DNA of 64,000 nt from Bifidobacterium apousia (GTDB taxonomy: Bacteria > Actinomycetota > Actinomycetes > Actinomycetales > Bifidobacteriaceae). Under the pieces are notes generated by a model. That model ran no database searches. It was not told the origin of the DNA and saw only the letters and a program-made list of their open reading frames with translations. Made by a program: the position numbers and the translations under genes. This document shows positions 1-11,922 of the stretch, piece by piece. The stretch is from NCBI RefSeq assembly GCF_007559275.1, contig NZ_VMHK01000001.1:620001-684000 (forward strand), given 5' to 3'. Numbering within the stretch: the first letter of the stretch is position 1; each line of letters starts with the position of its first letter.

Positions 1-302
1 AGGTCTGGCTGGAGAACGCGAATATCCCTGAATATCTCAACGGCACCTGGAACAATCATGCCCCCAAGCGCAAGCGCAAGCTGCTTCTGCATGCCAAGCA
101 GATCATTCGCCTGGAGCGGCAGATTCAGGCCAAGGGCTACACCATCGTCCCACTGAGCTTGTATTTCAAGGATGGCAGAGTCAAGGTGGAGATCGCCGTG
201 GCAAGGGGCAAACGTGAGTATGACAAGCGTCAGTCCCTGCGGGAGGAACAGGACCGCCGTGAGGCCCAAAGGGCCATGCGCTACCGGAACCGTCGGGGCT
301 GA
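1..302 (+). CDS. smpB: SsrA-binding protein SmpB (C-terminal part)
   Basis: Partial gene: the frame is open at base 3 and stops with TGA at 300-302, so only the last 99 residues are present. SmpB binds tmRNA and delivers it to stalled ribosomes for trans-translation. The segment has the family hallmark [18 protein letters not shown], then the [20 protein letters not shown] beta-barrel strands, and ends in a basic tail ([17 protein letters not shown]...) that is helical in the ribosome-bound form. I looked for tmRNA (ssrA) just downstream, where it often lies, and found no tRNA-like ends in 303-592. Confidence 0.96.
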   Translation, partial: VWLENANIPEYLNGTWNNHAPKRKRKLLLHAKQIIRLERQIQAKGYTIVPLSLYFKDGRVKVEIAVARGKREYDKRQSLREEQDRREAQRAMRYRNRRG

Positions 303-502
303 GATACGTGCTTATGCACTTTCCGATGCTCAGATGACTCTTGGATAGGGACGGTCGTCTGGCTGATATTCCCTTGCACTATGCAGGTCGACACGCCCGG
401 GGCTAAGGCGATTGGCGGTGTTCTATAAGGTCCTGAAGCTTGATCTGGAGCCAAATTCCGCCCTGCAGAGCAAACCGCAATGGAAGACCAACAGTCAGCC
501 GC

Positions 503-539
503 GTGCATAAAAATACAAATGTGTGCATAATAGTGCATG
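503..539 (+). promoter_or_regulatory. Two tandem ArgR-type operators (ARG boxes)
   Basis: The 290-base gap 303-592 holds two ARG-box-like sites upstream of the amino acid transporter. TGCATAAAAATACA (504-517) and TGCATAATAGTGCA (524-537) match the ArgR consensus TGAATWWWWATTCA at 12 and 11 of 14 positions. They start 20 bp apart, the helical spacing typical of paired ARG boxes bound by one ArgR hexamer. The rest of the gap shows no gene and no clear terminator for smpB. That ArgR binds here is inferred from motif and spacing. Confidence 0.6.
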
Positions 540-592
540 TCGATCAAGGGACACGGAGGGTCGCCTCGGGGCGGTCCGGAAGAGGAGAAGAC

Positions 593-1531
593 ATGGGCAA
601 GATCAAGGCGATGCTGACGGCGGCTCTGAGTGTCGCCCTGCTGGCCTCCATCGGGGCCTGCGGAACCACCGACGAGGCGGACAACAACAGTGCGTCGGGC
701 AAGGCCACAACAAGTTCCCACCCGGCGGCTTTTGATGTCAGTGGCATCAAGAAGGATCCGGCCATCGCGGCCAAGGTACCCGAGTCGGTTGCCAAGGACG
801 GCAAGCTGACTGTGGGCATGGAGACCTCGTATGCGCCCGGTGAATTCATGAATGAGGACGGCAAGACACCGATCGGCTATGACATCGACCTGTCCAACGC
901 CATTGCCAAGGTGATGGGGCTCAAGGGGGAGATGGTCAGCGCCTCCTTTGACACCATCATCCCAGCCATCGGCAGCAAGTACGACGCAGGTATCTCCAGC
1001 TTCACCATCACCAAGGAGCGGATGCAGTCGGTTGACTTCGTCACCACCTTCAAGGCAGGCACGGCCTTTGCAGTCAAAAAAGGCAACCCCAACAAGATCA
1101 ATCCTGACGACATCTGCGGCGTCAAGGTCGGTGTGCAGACGGGCACCATCGAAGAGCAGCAGGCGACCGACAAGATCTCGGCCGAGTGCAAGGCCAAGGG
1201 CAAGAAGCCGGTGGATGTGCAGTCCTACAAGCAGCAGACCGATGCCGCCACAGCGGTGGTCAACGGCAAGATCGACGTCTTCTACGCCGACTCCCAGGTG
1301 ACCGGGTATGCCATCAAGCAGACCGACGGCCAGCTGGAGAAGCTGGGCAAGGATACCGACATCGTCCTGCAAGGCGCCGCTCTGAAGAAGGGCAGCGGCA
1401 TGGCTGAGGCCACCCAGGCGGCGCTCCAGAAGCTGATCGACGACGGCACCTACGCCAAGATCCTCAAGAACTGGGGCGTCCAGAGCGGGGCAGTCGAAAA
1501 GGCGGAGATCAACCCTGCGGTCTCTGACTGA
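593..1531 (+). CDS. Polar amino acid ABC transporter, substrate-binding lipoprotein
   Basis: A 312-residue solute-binding protein of the SBP_bac_3 family, the extracytoplasmic receptor of the three-gene importer with the next two genes. An N-terminal signal sequence (hydrophobic stretch about residues 5-22) ends at a lipobox-like IGAC, so it should be lipid-anchored. Typical family stretches are visible: LTVGMETSYAPGEF, GYDIDLSNAIAKVMG, KYDAGISSFTITKERMQSVDF and GVQTGT. The start at 593 is chosen for its GAGGAGA ribosome site and because the lipoprotein signal begins there; the frame is open about 50 codons further upstream. Substrate is unproven, but the ARG boxes upstream favour arginine or a related basic amino acid. 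Confidence 0.9.
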   Translation: MGKIKAMLTAALSVALLASIGACGTTDEADNNSASGKATTSSHPAAFDVSGIKKDPAIAAKVPESVAKDGKLTVGMETSYAPGEFMNEDGKTPIGYDIDLSNAIAKVMGLKGEMVSASFDTIIPAIGSKYDAGISSFTITKERMQSVDFVTTFKAGTAFAVKKGNPNKINPDDICGVKVGVQTGTIEEQQATDKISAECKAKGKKPVDVQSYKQQTDAATAVVNGKIDVFYADSQVTGYAIKQTDGQLEKLGKDTDIVLQGAALKKGSGMAEATQAALQKLIDDGTYAKILKNWGVQSGAVEKAEINPAVSD

Positions 1532-1540
1532 GACAGGCCT

Positions 1541-1578
1541 CTAGGCGAGGGTCGGCTCAACAACCGGACTGCGCCTAG
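1541..1578 (+). terminator. Intercistronic hairpin after the binding-protein gene
   Basis: CTAGGCG (1541-1547) and CGCCTAG (1572-1578) form a perfect 7-bp outer stem, with a partly paired GTCGG/CCGGAC segment inside. There is no U-run. It lies in the 109-base gap between the binding-protein and permease genes. Such hairpins often stabilise the upstream mRNA or attenuate read-through so that the binding protein is made in excess; that role is inferred. Confidence 0.45.
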
Positions 1579-1640
1579 CGGTTGGCCCGGCTGGATAGGC
1601 TGGGCCTGAATACGTTCAGCGGTGCGGAAGGAAGCAGGAG

Positions 1641-2615
1641 ATGCATACCAAGAAGGGGACGGACCAGATTCAGATCCCCGGCAGAATAGAGGCCAGGCCG
1701 GTGCGCAAGCCGGGGCCGATCGTGGCTGCCGTCATCGTGGCCATTTTCGTGGCCATGCTGATCCATGGCATGGTGACCAATCCCAACTTTGATTGGCCCA
1801 CGGTCTGGAAGTACCTCTTCAACGAGCATGTCCTGGACGGTATCAAGTGGACCCTTCTGCTGACTGTCTACGCCATGGTCCTGGCCACAATCCTGGCCAT
1901 CATCCTGGCAGTCATGCGCAAGTCGTCCAATCCGGTTCTGCGCTGGGTCAGCTGGTTCTTCATCTGGTTCTTCCGCGGCACTCCTGTATATACCCAGCTG
2001 GTCTTCTGGGGCCTGCTTTCCGTGCTAATACCCAAGCTGGCCATCGGCATCCCCTTCGGGCCAGAGTTCTGGAGCATCGACACCAAGACCGTGCTCAACG
2101 CCACCGTGGCCACGGTGCTGGGTCTGGGACTGAACGAGGCTGCCTACCTTTCCGAAATCGTCCGTGCCGGCATCGAGGCTGTGGACCCTGGCCAGGAGGA
2201 GGCCGCCAAGGCTCTGGGCATGCCGCCCTCCATGATCATGCGGCGGATCGTCCTGCCTCAGGCCATGCGCATCATCGTGCCACCTACCGGCAATGAGACC
2301 ATCGGCATGCTCAAGACCACATCCCTGGCCCTTGCCGTGCCCTTCACCCTGGAACTTCAGTTCGCCACCAACGCCATCGCCAGCCGCATCTACAAGACCA
2401 TCCCGCTGCTGATCGTGGCCTGCATCTGGTACCTGGTCATCACCTCCGTTCTCATGGTCATTCAGGCCCAGCTGGAGAAGCACTACGGCAAGGGCTTCGA
2501 CTCGCGGCCCCTGGCAGGGTCGGGGAACAAGGACGGCAAGGATGGCGAGGACCCGCAGACCCGTCAGGAAACTGACAAAGTCAACAAGGTCATGATGGCC
2601 GGGCTGAACGCCTGA
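1641..2615 (+). CDS. Polar amino acid ABC transporter, permease
   Basis: A 324-residue inner-membrane permease of the HisMQ/GlnP family. A cytoplasmic N-terminus is followed by hydrophobic segments from about residue 28. The coupling (EAA) loop is clear: [28 protein letters not shown] followed by [17 protein letters not shown], which contacts the ATPase. The family is usually about 220-280 residues; the extra length here is a charged tail ([19 protein letters not shown]) after the last helix. It presumably forms a homodimer, as only one permease gene is present. The start has an AAGGAAGCAGGAG ribosome site. Confidence 0.93.
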   Translation: MHTKKGTDQIQIPGRIEARPVRKPGPIVAAVIVAIFVAMLIHGMVTNPNFDWPTVWKYLFNEHVLDGIKWTLLLTVYAMVLATILAIILAVMRKSSNPVLRWVSWFFIWFFRGTPVYTQLVFWGLLSVLIPKLAIGIPFGPEFWSIDTKTVLNATVATVLGLGLNEAAYLSEIVRAGIEAVDPGQEEAAKALGMPPSMIMRRIVLPQAMRIIVPPTGNETIGMLKTTSLALAVPFTLELQFATNAIASRIYKTIPLLIVACIWYLVITSVLMVIQAQLEKHYGKGFDSRPLAGSGNKDGKDGEDPQTRQETDKVNKVMMAGLNA

Positions 2616-2631
2616 GCGCAGGAGGAGAATC

Positions 2632-3444
2632 ATGGACGAGGACAGGCAGACCAAGAAAGATGGTCAAGGCAATAAGAATCCGGCCATCGTCATCAGGAAT
2701 GTGCATAAGGTATTCGGCGACCAGCATGTACTGCGGGGAATCAACCTGGAGGTCATGCCCGGCACGGTAACGGCCGTCCTAGGGCCTTCTGGTTCGGGCA
2801 AGTCAACGCTGCTGCGGCTGATTAACCAGCTGGAGACCCGCACAGCCGGCGAAATCTATGTGGACGGCGAGCTGACCGGATACCAGAAGATCGATACCGG
2901 CAAGGGCCCTGTGCTGCAGACCCTGGACGACAAGGCCATTGCCAGGCAGCGCTCCAAGATCGGCATGGTCTTCCAACGCTTCAACCTCTTTCCTCATATG
3001 ACTGCCTTGGAGAACGTCATGGAGGCGCCGGTCCATGTGGGCCGGGTTCCTAAGAGCGATGCCCGCAAGGAGGCACAGGCCCAGCTGGAACGTGTAGGAC
3101 TGGAGGACAGGATGGACTATTATCCTGCCCAGCTCTCCGGCGGTCAGCAGCAGCGTGTGGCCATTGCGCGAGCCCTGGCCATGCACCCCGACATCATGCT
3201 CTTCGACGAGCCCACCTCAGCCCTGGATCCTGAGCTGGTGGGAGAGGTTCTGGGGGTCATGCGGCAGGTGGCCCAACAGGGCATGACCATGGTGGTGGTC
3301 ACCCATGAGATGGGCTTCGCCCGCGAGGTGGCTGAGCAGATCGTCTTTATGGACCAGGGTGTCGTGGTGGAGCAGGGAGGTCCTGACATCATCGACCATC
3401 CGCACTCCGAGAGGTTCGCTGAATTCTTGCACACCGTACTCTAG
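2632..3444 (+). CDS. Polar amino acid ABC transporter, ATP-binding protein
   Basis: A 270-residue ATPase of the GlnQ/HisP type that energises the importer. It has Walker [11 protein letters not shown]-loop [11 protein letters not shown], signature LSGGQQQR, Walker [15 protein letters not shown] and switch histidine VVVTHEMGF. The gene starts 16 bases after the permease stop behind AGGAGGA, so the two are co-translated. A short insertion between the A-loop region and the Q-loop ([18 protein letters not shown]) is common in this subfamily. Confidence 0.95.
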   Translation: MDEDRQTKKDGQGNKNPAIVIRNVHKVFGDQHVLRGINLEVMPGTVTAVLGPSGSGKSTLLRLINQLETRTAGEIYVDGELTGYQKIDTGKGPVLQTLDDKAIARQRSKIGMVFQRFNLFPHMTALENVMEAPVHVGRVPKSDARKEAQAQLERVGLEDRMDYYPAQLSGGQQQRVAIARALAMHPDIMLFDEPTSALDPELVGEVLGVMRQVAQQGMTMVVVTHEMGFAREVAEQIVFMDQGVVVEQGGPDIIDHPHSERFAEFLHTVL

Positions 3445-3531
3445 GCTCAGGCGCTGTTCAGGTTGTAGAAATTCCGGCAAGAAGCCTTCCGGACAGGCGA
3501 CGGCGGAGCTCCCATGGCTAGACTGGGGTCC

Positions 3532-5424
3532 ATGTGCGGAATCGTCGGTTATGCGGGGTCAGTACGGACGGCCTGTGGCAGGCCCCTGGAGGTCTGCCTC
3601 AAGGGTCTGGAACGTTTGGAGTACCGGGGCTATGACTCGGCTGGAGTGGCCCTGGCTGCCCCGGGAAAGACGCAGGTGGCCGTGCGCAAGAAGGCGGGGC
3701 GCCTGGGCAATCTGGTTGCTGATCTGAAGACCAAGCCCATGCCCGAGGCCACCGTGGGCATCGGGCACACCCGCTGGGCCACCAATGGCGAACCCACTGA
3801 TGTCAACGCTCATCCCCACACCAGCCGTGACGGCAAGGTCGCGCTGATCCACAACGGGATCATCGAGAACGCCTCCAGGCTGCGGCTGGACCTTGAGACC
3901 GAGGGATACACCTTCGTGTCCTCTACGGATACTGAAGTGGCGGCCAAGCTTCTAGGCAAGATTGCCCAGGAGATCGTCGACGCTACCGGCCGGCCCGACA
4001 TCTTCGAGGCCATCAGGCGGTTGGCCCGCATGCTCAAAGGAGCTTTCACCATCCTGGCTGTGGACTCACGTCAGCCTGATCTGGTGGTGGGCGTCCGACA
4101 CGATTCGCCGCTGGTGGTCGGCCTGGGAGACGGGGAGAACTACCTGGGCTCCGATGTGGCGGCCTTCGTAGCCTATACACGCCAGGCCATGGAGCTGGGG
4201 CAGGACCAGGCTGTCTGCATCAGTGCGGACCAGGTCCTGGTCACCGACTTTCAGGGGCATCCGGTGGAGCATCCGCGCCGCTACACCATTGACTGGGATG
4301 CCTCGGCCGCCGAAAAAGGAGGCTGGGACTCCTTCATGGACAAGGAGATCCACGAGGATCCGGCGGCCGTCTCCAACACCCTCTTGGGCCGGTACGATGA
4401 GTCAGGCGACCTGGATCTGGACGAGGTTCACATCGATGAAGAGGTCTTCCGCCAGATCGACAAGATCATCGTTGTGGCTTGCGGGACGGCCTCTTACGCT
4501 GGCCTGGTGGCCAAGTACGCCATCGAGCACTGGGTGCGCATCCCGGTGGAGGTTGAGCTGGCCCATGAGTTCCGTTACCGCGATCCCATTCTGACCCCGC
4601 GCACCCTGGTTGTGGCCATTTCCCAGTCCGGGGAGACCATGGACACGCTGATGGCGCTTCGGCATGCACGGGAGCAGGGTTCGCGGGTTTTGGCCATTTG
4701 CAACACCCAAGGGTCCACCATCCCCAGGGAGTCCGATGCGGTGCTCTACACCCACGCCGGCCCGGAGGTGGCTGTGGCCTCGACCAAGGCTTTCCTGGCC
4801 CAGATCGTGGCGGCCTACCTGCTGGGGCTCTACCTGGCCCAGGTCAAGGGAACCATGTATCGAGACGAGATCCACCAGACCATCGACAGCCTCAAGGCCA
4901 TGCCTGCCAAGATCCAGAAGGTGCTGGACGGACAGGCCGAGGTCATCAGCCAGACGGCTGAGCGCATGTCCAAGGCCCGTTCCTTCCTCTTCCTGGGTCG
5001 GCATGTGGGCTACCCGGTGGCGCTGGAGGGGGCGCTCAAGCTCAAGGAGATCGCCTACATCTTCACCGAGGGGTTCGCCGCTGGCGAGCTCAAGCACGGT
5101 CCCATCGCTCTGGTGGAGCCAGGGGAGCCTGTGGTGGTCATCGTCCCCAGCGCACGGGGCCGCAATGTACTGCACGACAAGGTCATCTCGGCCATCGAGG
5201 AGGTCAAGGCCCGTGGTGCCTTCACCATCGTCGTGGCTGAGGAGGGCGACCCGGATGCCGACCGCTATGCTGACGTGGTCTTTTGGCGGCCGCCCTGCCC
5301 GACCCTGCTCAGCCCCCTGGTTGATGTGGTCCCCCTGCAGCTGTTCGCCTTGGACATGGCCCGGCTCAAAGGTCTGGATGTGGACAAGCCCCGCAATCTG
5401 GCCAAGTCAGTCACGGTGGAATAG
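3532..5424 (+). CDS. glmS: Glutamine-fructose-6-phosphate aminotransferase (isomerizing)
   Basis: A 630-residue GlmS, which makes glucosamine-6-phosphate from fructose-6-phosphate and glutamine, the first step to UDP-GlcNAc and peptidoglycan. The N-terminus MCGIVGYAG supplies the Cys nucleophile of the class II glutaminase domain. GHTRWATNGEP and HNGIIEN follow. The C-terminal half has two SIS domains (ACGTASYAG, SQSGETMDT, ASTKAF) and the terminal LAKSVTVE. The start at 3532 is fixed by the need for Cys as residue 2. A TAGACT -10 at 3519-3524 lies 7 nt before the ATG with no clear Shine-Dalgarno, so the mRNA is probably leaderless. Confidence 0.97.
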   Translation: MCGIVGYAGSVRTACGRPLEVCLKGLERLEYRGYDSAGVALAAPGKTQVAVRKKAGRLGNLVADLKTKPMPEATVGIGHTRWATNGEPTDVNAHPHTSRDGKVALIHNGIIENASRLRLDLETEGYTFVSSTDTEVAAKLLGKIAQEIVDATGRPDIFEAIRRLARMLKGAFTILAVDSRQPDLVVGVRHDSPLVVGLGDGENYLGSDVAAFVAYTRQAMELGQDQAVCISADQVLVTDFQGHPVEHPRRYTIDWDASAAEKGGWDSFMDKEIHEDPAAVSNTLLGRYDESGDLDLDEVHIDEEVFRQIDKIIVVACGTASYAGLVAKYAIEHWVRIPVEVELAHEFRYRDPILTPRTLVVAISQSGETMDTLMALRHAREQGSRVLAICNTQGSTIPRESDAVLYTHAGPEVAVASTKAFLAQIVAAYLLGLYLAQVKGTMYRDEIHQTIDSLKAMPAKIQKVLDGQAEVISQTAERMSKARSFLFLGRHVGYPVALEGALKLKEIAYIFTEGFAAGELKHGPIALVEPGEPVVVIVPSARGRNVLHDKVISAIEEVKARGAFTIVVAEEGDPDADRYADVVFWRPPCPTLLSPLVDVVPLQLFALDMARLKGLDVDKPRNLAKSVTVE

Positions 5425-5430
5425 GGTCCC

Positions 5431-6183
5431 ATGGCTGTCGGGTCCGGGCAGCGGGGGCACCGGATGGTCCTGAAGGAGCCGCAGATCCCCTTCGAACCCA
5501 GAATCATATACGAGGACCAACGCATCATCGTGGTCGACAAGCCCCATTTTCTGGCCACTATGCCTCGAGGGATGTGGTACGCCAGTACCGTGCTGATCCG
5601 GATGCGCCGGCTCTACGGGGAGCCCGCCATCATACCCGCCCACCGGCTGGACAGGGCTACTGCAGGCGTGCTGGTTCTGGTGCGAGATCCGGCTGCCAGG
5701 CGGGCCTATCAGATGCTCTTCCAGGAGCATCGCGTGCGCAAGGTCTACCAGTGCCTGGCGCCGGTAGGACCCATGGCTCGCCCGCGGACCGGCACCGTGC
5801 AACACCTGGATCCACCACGGGTCTTTCCGCTAGAGCGCCGTTCCAGGGTAATCAAACGCCGAGGGGTTCTCCAGGCCTGGGAGGAGCGAGGGCCTGTCAA
5901 TGCGGTTACTCGGATCGATTTGACGGCGGGCCAGGGATGCCTGGCCACCTACACCCTTTACCCGAAGACCGGTAAGACCCACCAGCTTCGTGTGCACATG
6001 AACGCTCTGGGGCTGCCCATAGTGGGCGACGATCTTTACCCCCGGATCCAGACCCGTGCCTATGACGACTTCTCCCGACCACTGCAATTGGTGGCCCGTC
6101 GCTTGGAGTTCACCGACCCCTTCACCGGGGTTAATCGCATCTTCAACTCTTCTGTTCCCTTGGAGCCTCAAGGAGAAGTCTGA
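5431..6183 (+). CDS. RluA-family pseudouridine synthase
   Basis: A 250-residue RluA-type synthase that isomerises uridine in rRNA or tRNA. The catalytic motif is AHRLDRATAGVLVL, whose Asp is the nucleophile. KPHFLATMPRG, KVYQCLAPV and the TGKTHQLRVHMNALGLPIVGD motif near the C-terminus are characteristic. No S4 RNA-binding domain precedes the catalytic domain. The target site cannot be told from sequence. The gene begins 6 bases after glmS. An internal ATG at 5464 is a possible alternative start, since the first 11 residues look unlike the family. Confidence 0.88.
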   Translation: MAVGSGQRGHRMVLKEPQIPFEPRIIYEDQRIIVVDKPHFLATMPRGMWYASTVLIRMRRLYGEPAIIPAHRLDRATAGVLVLVRDPAARRAYQMLFQEHRVRKVYQCLAPVGPMARPRTGTVQHLDPPRVFPLERRSRVIKRRGVLQAWEERGPVNAVTRIDLTAGQGCLATYTLYPKTGKTHQLRVHMNALGLPIVGDDLYPRIQTRAYDDFSRPLQLVARRLEFTDPFTGVNRIFNSSVPLEPQGEV

Positions 6184-6206
6184 ACAGTCAGCCTGGTGGG
6201 CCATAA

Positions 6207-9150
<2,944 letters not shown>

Positions 9151-9295
9151 GCTTCTTCCTCCCTGCCGTCGTCCGGGCGCGTGGCGCTTTCTGGATCCAT
9201 CCTAAGCGCATAGACCCGGGTGATGGCTTCGGGGAGTATGCTGGTGGGCGGTGATCGACCAAAATGGCGGTCAACCGCAGCATAAGGATTCGTCA

Positions 9296-10942
9296 ATGAA
9301 TGCAGATCGACACGGCACGCATGCCCACGGCAGCGTGACCGCAACTGATACAGACTCGGCCCAGGAGCCAGGCCCCAGCACTGACCCCGAACTCAACGCC
9401 AGGATCAGGCCTATGAGGTCGGGTGGCAACACCCTGCCCTGGAAGCTGCTCAGTCTCCTGCTGGCCCTGGCCTTGGCTCTCTCGCTGTGGACCGGGCATC
9501 GTGGACCTATTGGCCAGGCCGAGGGAGGAACCGTTGCGGACACGGTCACGGTGGGGCTCAAGCTGGCTCCCACCAATCTGGACATCCGCAACCAGTCGGG
9601 TACGGCGCTGGATCAGCTTCTGATCGGCAATGTCTATCAGGGCCTGGTGTCACGGGATTCCCGGAACCAGGTGCGCCCGGGCCTGGCCAGAACCTGGAAT
9701 GTCTCCGAGGACGGCCTGGTCTACACCTTCCACCTGTATGAGGGCATCCGCTTCTCCAACGGTCATGCTCTTCGGGCCCAGGACGTGGTCGACTCCATTC
9801 GCGGGCTCATGGCAGGCCACTATCAGGGCAGCGAGATGCTGGAGGGCTTCCAGGGCGTTGAGGCCACAGATCCGCTGACAGTGCGCCTGACGCTGTCCAG
9901 ACCCTACCAGGACCTGCTCTGGCAGCTGAGCGGCCGGGCTGGCCTGGTCTTCGACCGGCGGGCTCATTACGACATGAAGACCCAGGCCGTGGGATCCGGC
10001 CCATACCTGCTGGAAAGCTTCCGGCCAAACGATTCGGTCACCCTCAAGGCGGATCCGCACTACTGGGGCAGCGACAAGCCTAAGACGCCAACCATCGTCA
10101 TCCGCTACCTCAATGACGACAACGCCGCCGTCAACGCCCTGCGCAGCGGGGATGTGCAGGTGCTGGCTCCGGTCACCGAGAACCTGGCCAGTCCCTTCCG
10201 CAAGAACCCGGACTTCCAGGTCAAGGCGGGCGACGACACCGACAAGTACGTCCTGGCCATGAATGGCAAGGGTGCCGCCACATCCGACCTGCGGGTGCGT
10301 CAGGCCATCCGCCATGCCATCGACCATCGGCAGCTGATCGCCTCCCGGGGCGGATCGGACAGGGCCATGGGCGGCCCAATATCCTCCCTGGATCCCGGCT
10401 ATCAGGATCTGACCGGGCTCTACCCCCACGATCCGGAGCAGGCGCGGCGGCTTCTGGCCCAGGCAGGGTACGGTCCCGAACACCGGCTCAAGCTGCGGCT
10501 GACCTACGCCAACACCTACGGCAGCGAGTTGGGCGATCAGCTGCGCTCGCAGCTGCGTCAGGTGGGCATCGACCTGGATGTGCGGGTGGTGGAGTTCTCG
10601 GTTTGGCTCCAGGACGTCCATGCCAACAAGGACTATGACCTGTCTCTGGTGGATCATGGCGAGAGCCACGACTTCCATCAGTGGGCCAACCCCGGCTACT
10701 ACTACAACTATGACAATCGTCAGGTCCAGGAGCTCTATAGGCAGGCCATGGCCACGACCTCCGCCGATGACTCCGACAGGCTCCTGGCCAAGGCCGCCCG
10801 GATTGTCAGCAACGATGCGGCGGCGGATTGGCTCTTCAACTACCGGGTGACCACGGCCTGGCGGACGGGATTGGAGGGCTTCCCGGTCGATCTGAACCAG
10901 TCCCTCATGCCCTTGTCCGACGTGACCTACAGGCGGGGATAA
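9296..10942 (+). CDS. Oligopeptide/nickel-type ABC transporter, substrate-binding protein
   Basis: A 548-residue SBP_bac_5 (DppA/NikA-like) binding protein. Diagnostic parts include LAPTNLDIRNQSGTALDQLL, RPGLARTWNVSEDGLVYTFHLYEGIRFSNG and GSGPYLLESFRPNDSVTLKADPHYWG. Unusually, no lipobox cysteine is present. About 45 polar residues precede a single hydrophobic segment (KLLSLLLALALALSLW), so the protein is either membrane-anchored by it or, if translated from the internal ATG at 9413, secreted by a plain signal peptide. The start at 9296 has AAGGA 7 bases upstream. It heads a five-gene operon; the ligand cannot be inferred. Confidence 0.88.
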   Translation: MNADRHGTHAHGSVTATDTDSAQEPGPSTDPELNARIRPMRSGGNTLPWKLLSLLLALALALSLWTGHRGPIGQAEGGTVADTVTVGLKLAPTNLDIRNQSGTALDQLLIGNVYQGLVSRDSRNQVRPGLARTWNVSEDGLVYTFHLYEGIRFSNGHALRAQDVVDSIRGLMAGHYQGSEMLEGFQGVEATDPLTVRLTLSRPYQDLLWQLSGRAGLVFDRRAHYDMKTQAVGSGPYLLESFRPNDSVTLKADPHYWGSDKPKTPTIVIRYLNDDNAAVNALRSGDVQVLAPVTENLASPFRKNPDFQVKAGDDTDKYVLAMNGKGAATSDLRVRQAIRHAIDHRQLIASRGGSDRAMGGPISSLDPGYQDLTGLYPHDPEQARRLLAQAGYGPEHRLKLRLTYANTYGSELGDQLRSQLRQVGIDLDVRVVEFSVWLQDVHANKDYDLSLVDHGESHDFHQWANPGYYYNYDNRQVQELYRQAMATTSADDSDRLLAKAARIVSNDAAADWLFNYRVTTAWRTGLEGFPVDLNQSLMPLSDVTYRRG

Positions 10943-10944
10943 CC

Positions 10945-11922
10945 ATGGCCAAATTCCTAGTGCGGCGCCTGGTGCTCTTCATCTTGGCGCTGATGGGCAT
11001 CTCCCTGCTGATCTTCCTGGCACTGCGCATCCTGCCCGGTGACGTGGCCGCCGTCATGGCCGGACTGGATGCTCCGCCTGCGCGTGTTGACCGGCTGCGT
11101 CGGCAGATGGGCCTGGACCGCTCCTACCCAAGGCAGTATCTGGACTGGATCAGCGGCTTTCTGCAAGGGGACCTGGGCAGGTCCATTCTGACCAACCGTC
11201 CCATCGCCTCCCAGGTTGGTGTCCGGGCCCAGATCACCTTCCCGCTGATTCTTCTGGGGCTGGGTGTGGCCCTGCTGCTGGGTATTCCCCTGGGCTGCGC
11301 GGCCGCTTTGGCGCGCTCGCCACGGATGCAGTCCTTCAGCCACATGGCCGCCATCGTGGGCGGATCCATACCCGCCCTCTGGTCAGGACTGCTGCTGATC
11401 ATGCTCTTCGCCAAGGGCAGCGGCCTGATTGGCCTGCTGCCCTCCCAGGGCTTTCCTGCTCTCGGCTGGGCTCAGCCGGGTCAGGCCTTGGCTGCTTTGA
11501 TTCTGCCTGCTCTGTCCACCGGCATCATCGTGGGTGCCGGCATCATGCGGTACACCCGCTCCTTGTTGGGCGACATGCTCTCTTCGGGGTATGTGGACAT
11601 GGGCATGGCCTGCGGGATGACCCGGACCCAGGCCGCCCTGCGTATCGGTCTGCGGCTGGCTTCCCCCCAGCTGGTTTCGGTGATCGGGCTGACCATGGCC
11701 GAGATGATCACCGGGGTCATGGTCAGCGAGAACCTGTTCGCCCTGCCGGGACTTGGCTCCATGCTGATCACCGATGTGGGCAACCGGGATCTTCCGGCTG
11801 TTCAGTCCGAGCTGCTTCTTCTGGCGGCCTTCTTCCTCTTCCTGGGACTGCTGGTGGACGTTATTCATAGGCTGATCGATCCGCGTTTTCGAGGTGCGGC
11901 CAGGCAGGAGGTGGCTGACTGA
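10945..11922 (+). CDS. Oligopeptide/nickel-type ABC transporter, permease (DppB-like)
   Basis: A 325-residue permease. It has the typical first helix (LVRRLVLFILALMGISLLIFLALRILPGD), a large periplasmic loop with RQMGLDRSYPRQYLDWISGFLQGDLGRS, and about five more helices. The cytoplasmic coupling loop appears at YVDMGMACGMTRTQAALRIGLRLASPQLVSVIGL, and the C-terminal motif VSENLFALPGLGSM fits DppB/OppB. The start at 10945 is 2 bases after the stop of the binding-protein gene, indicating translational coupling. Confidence 0.93.
   Translation: MAKFLVRRLVLFILALMGISLLIFLALRILPGDVAAVMAGLDAPPARVDRLRRQMGLDRSYPRQYLDWISGFLQGDLGRSILTNRPIASQVGVRAQITFPLILLGLGVALLLGIPLGCAAALARSPRMQSFSHMAAIVGGSIPALWSGLLLIMLFAKGSGLIGLLPSQGFPALGWAQPGQALAALILPALSTGIIVGAGIMRYTRSLLGDMLSSGYVDMGMACGMTRTQAALRIGLRLASPQLVSVIGLTMAEMITGVMVSENLFALPGLGSMLITDVGNRDLPAVQSELLLLAAFFLFLGLLVDVIHRLIDPRFRGAARQEVAD

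Noticed and set aside
303-592. Possible tmRNA (ssrA) after smpB
   Set aside because: No tRNA-like acceptor/T-arm ends, no CCA end and no tag-peptide-like frame were found.
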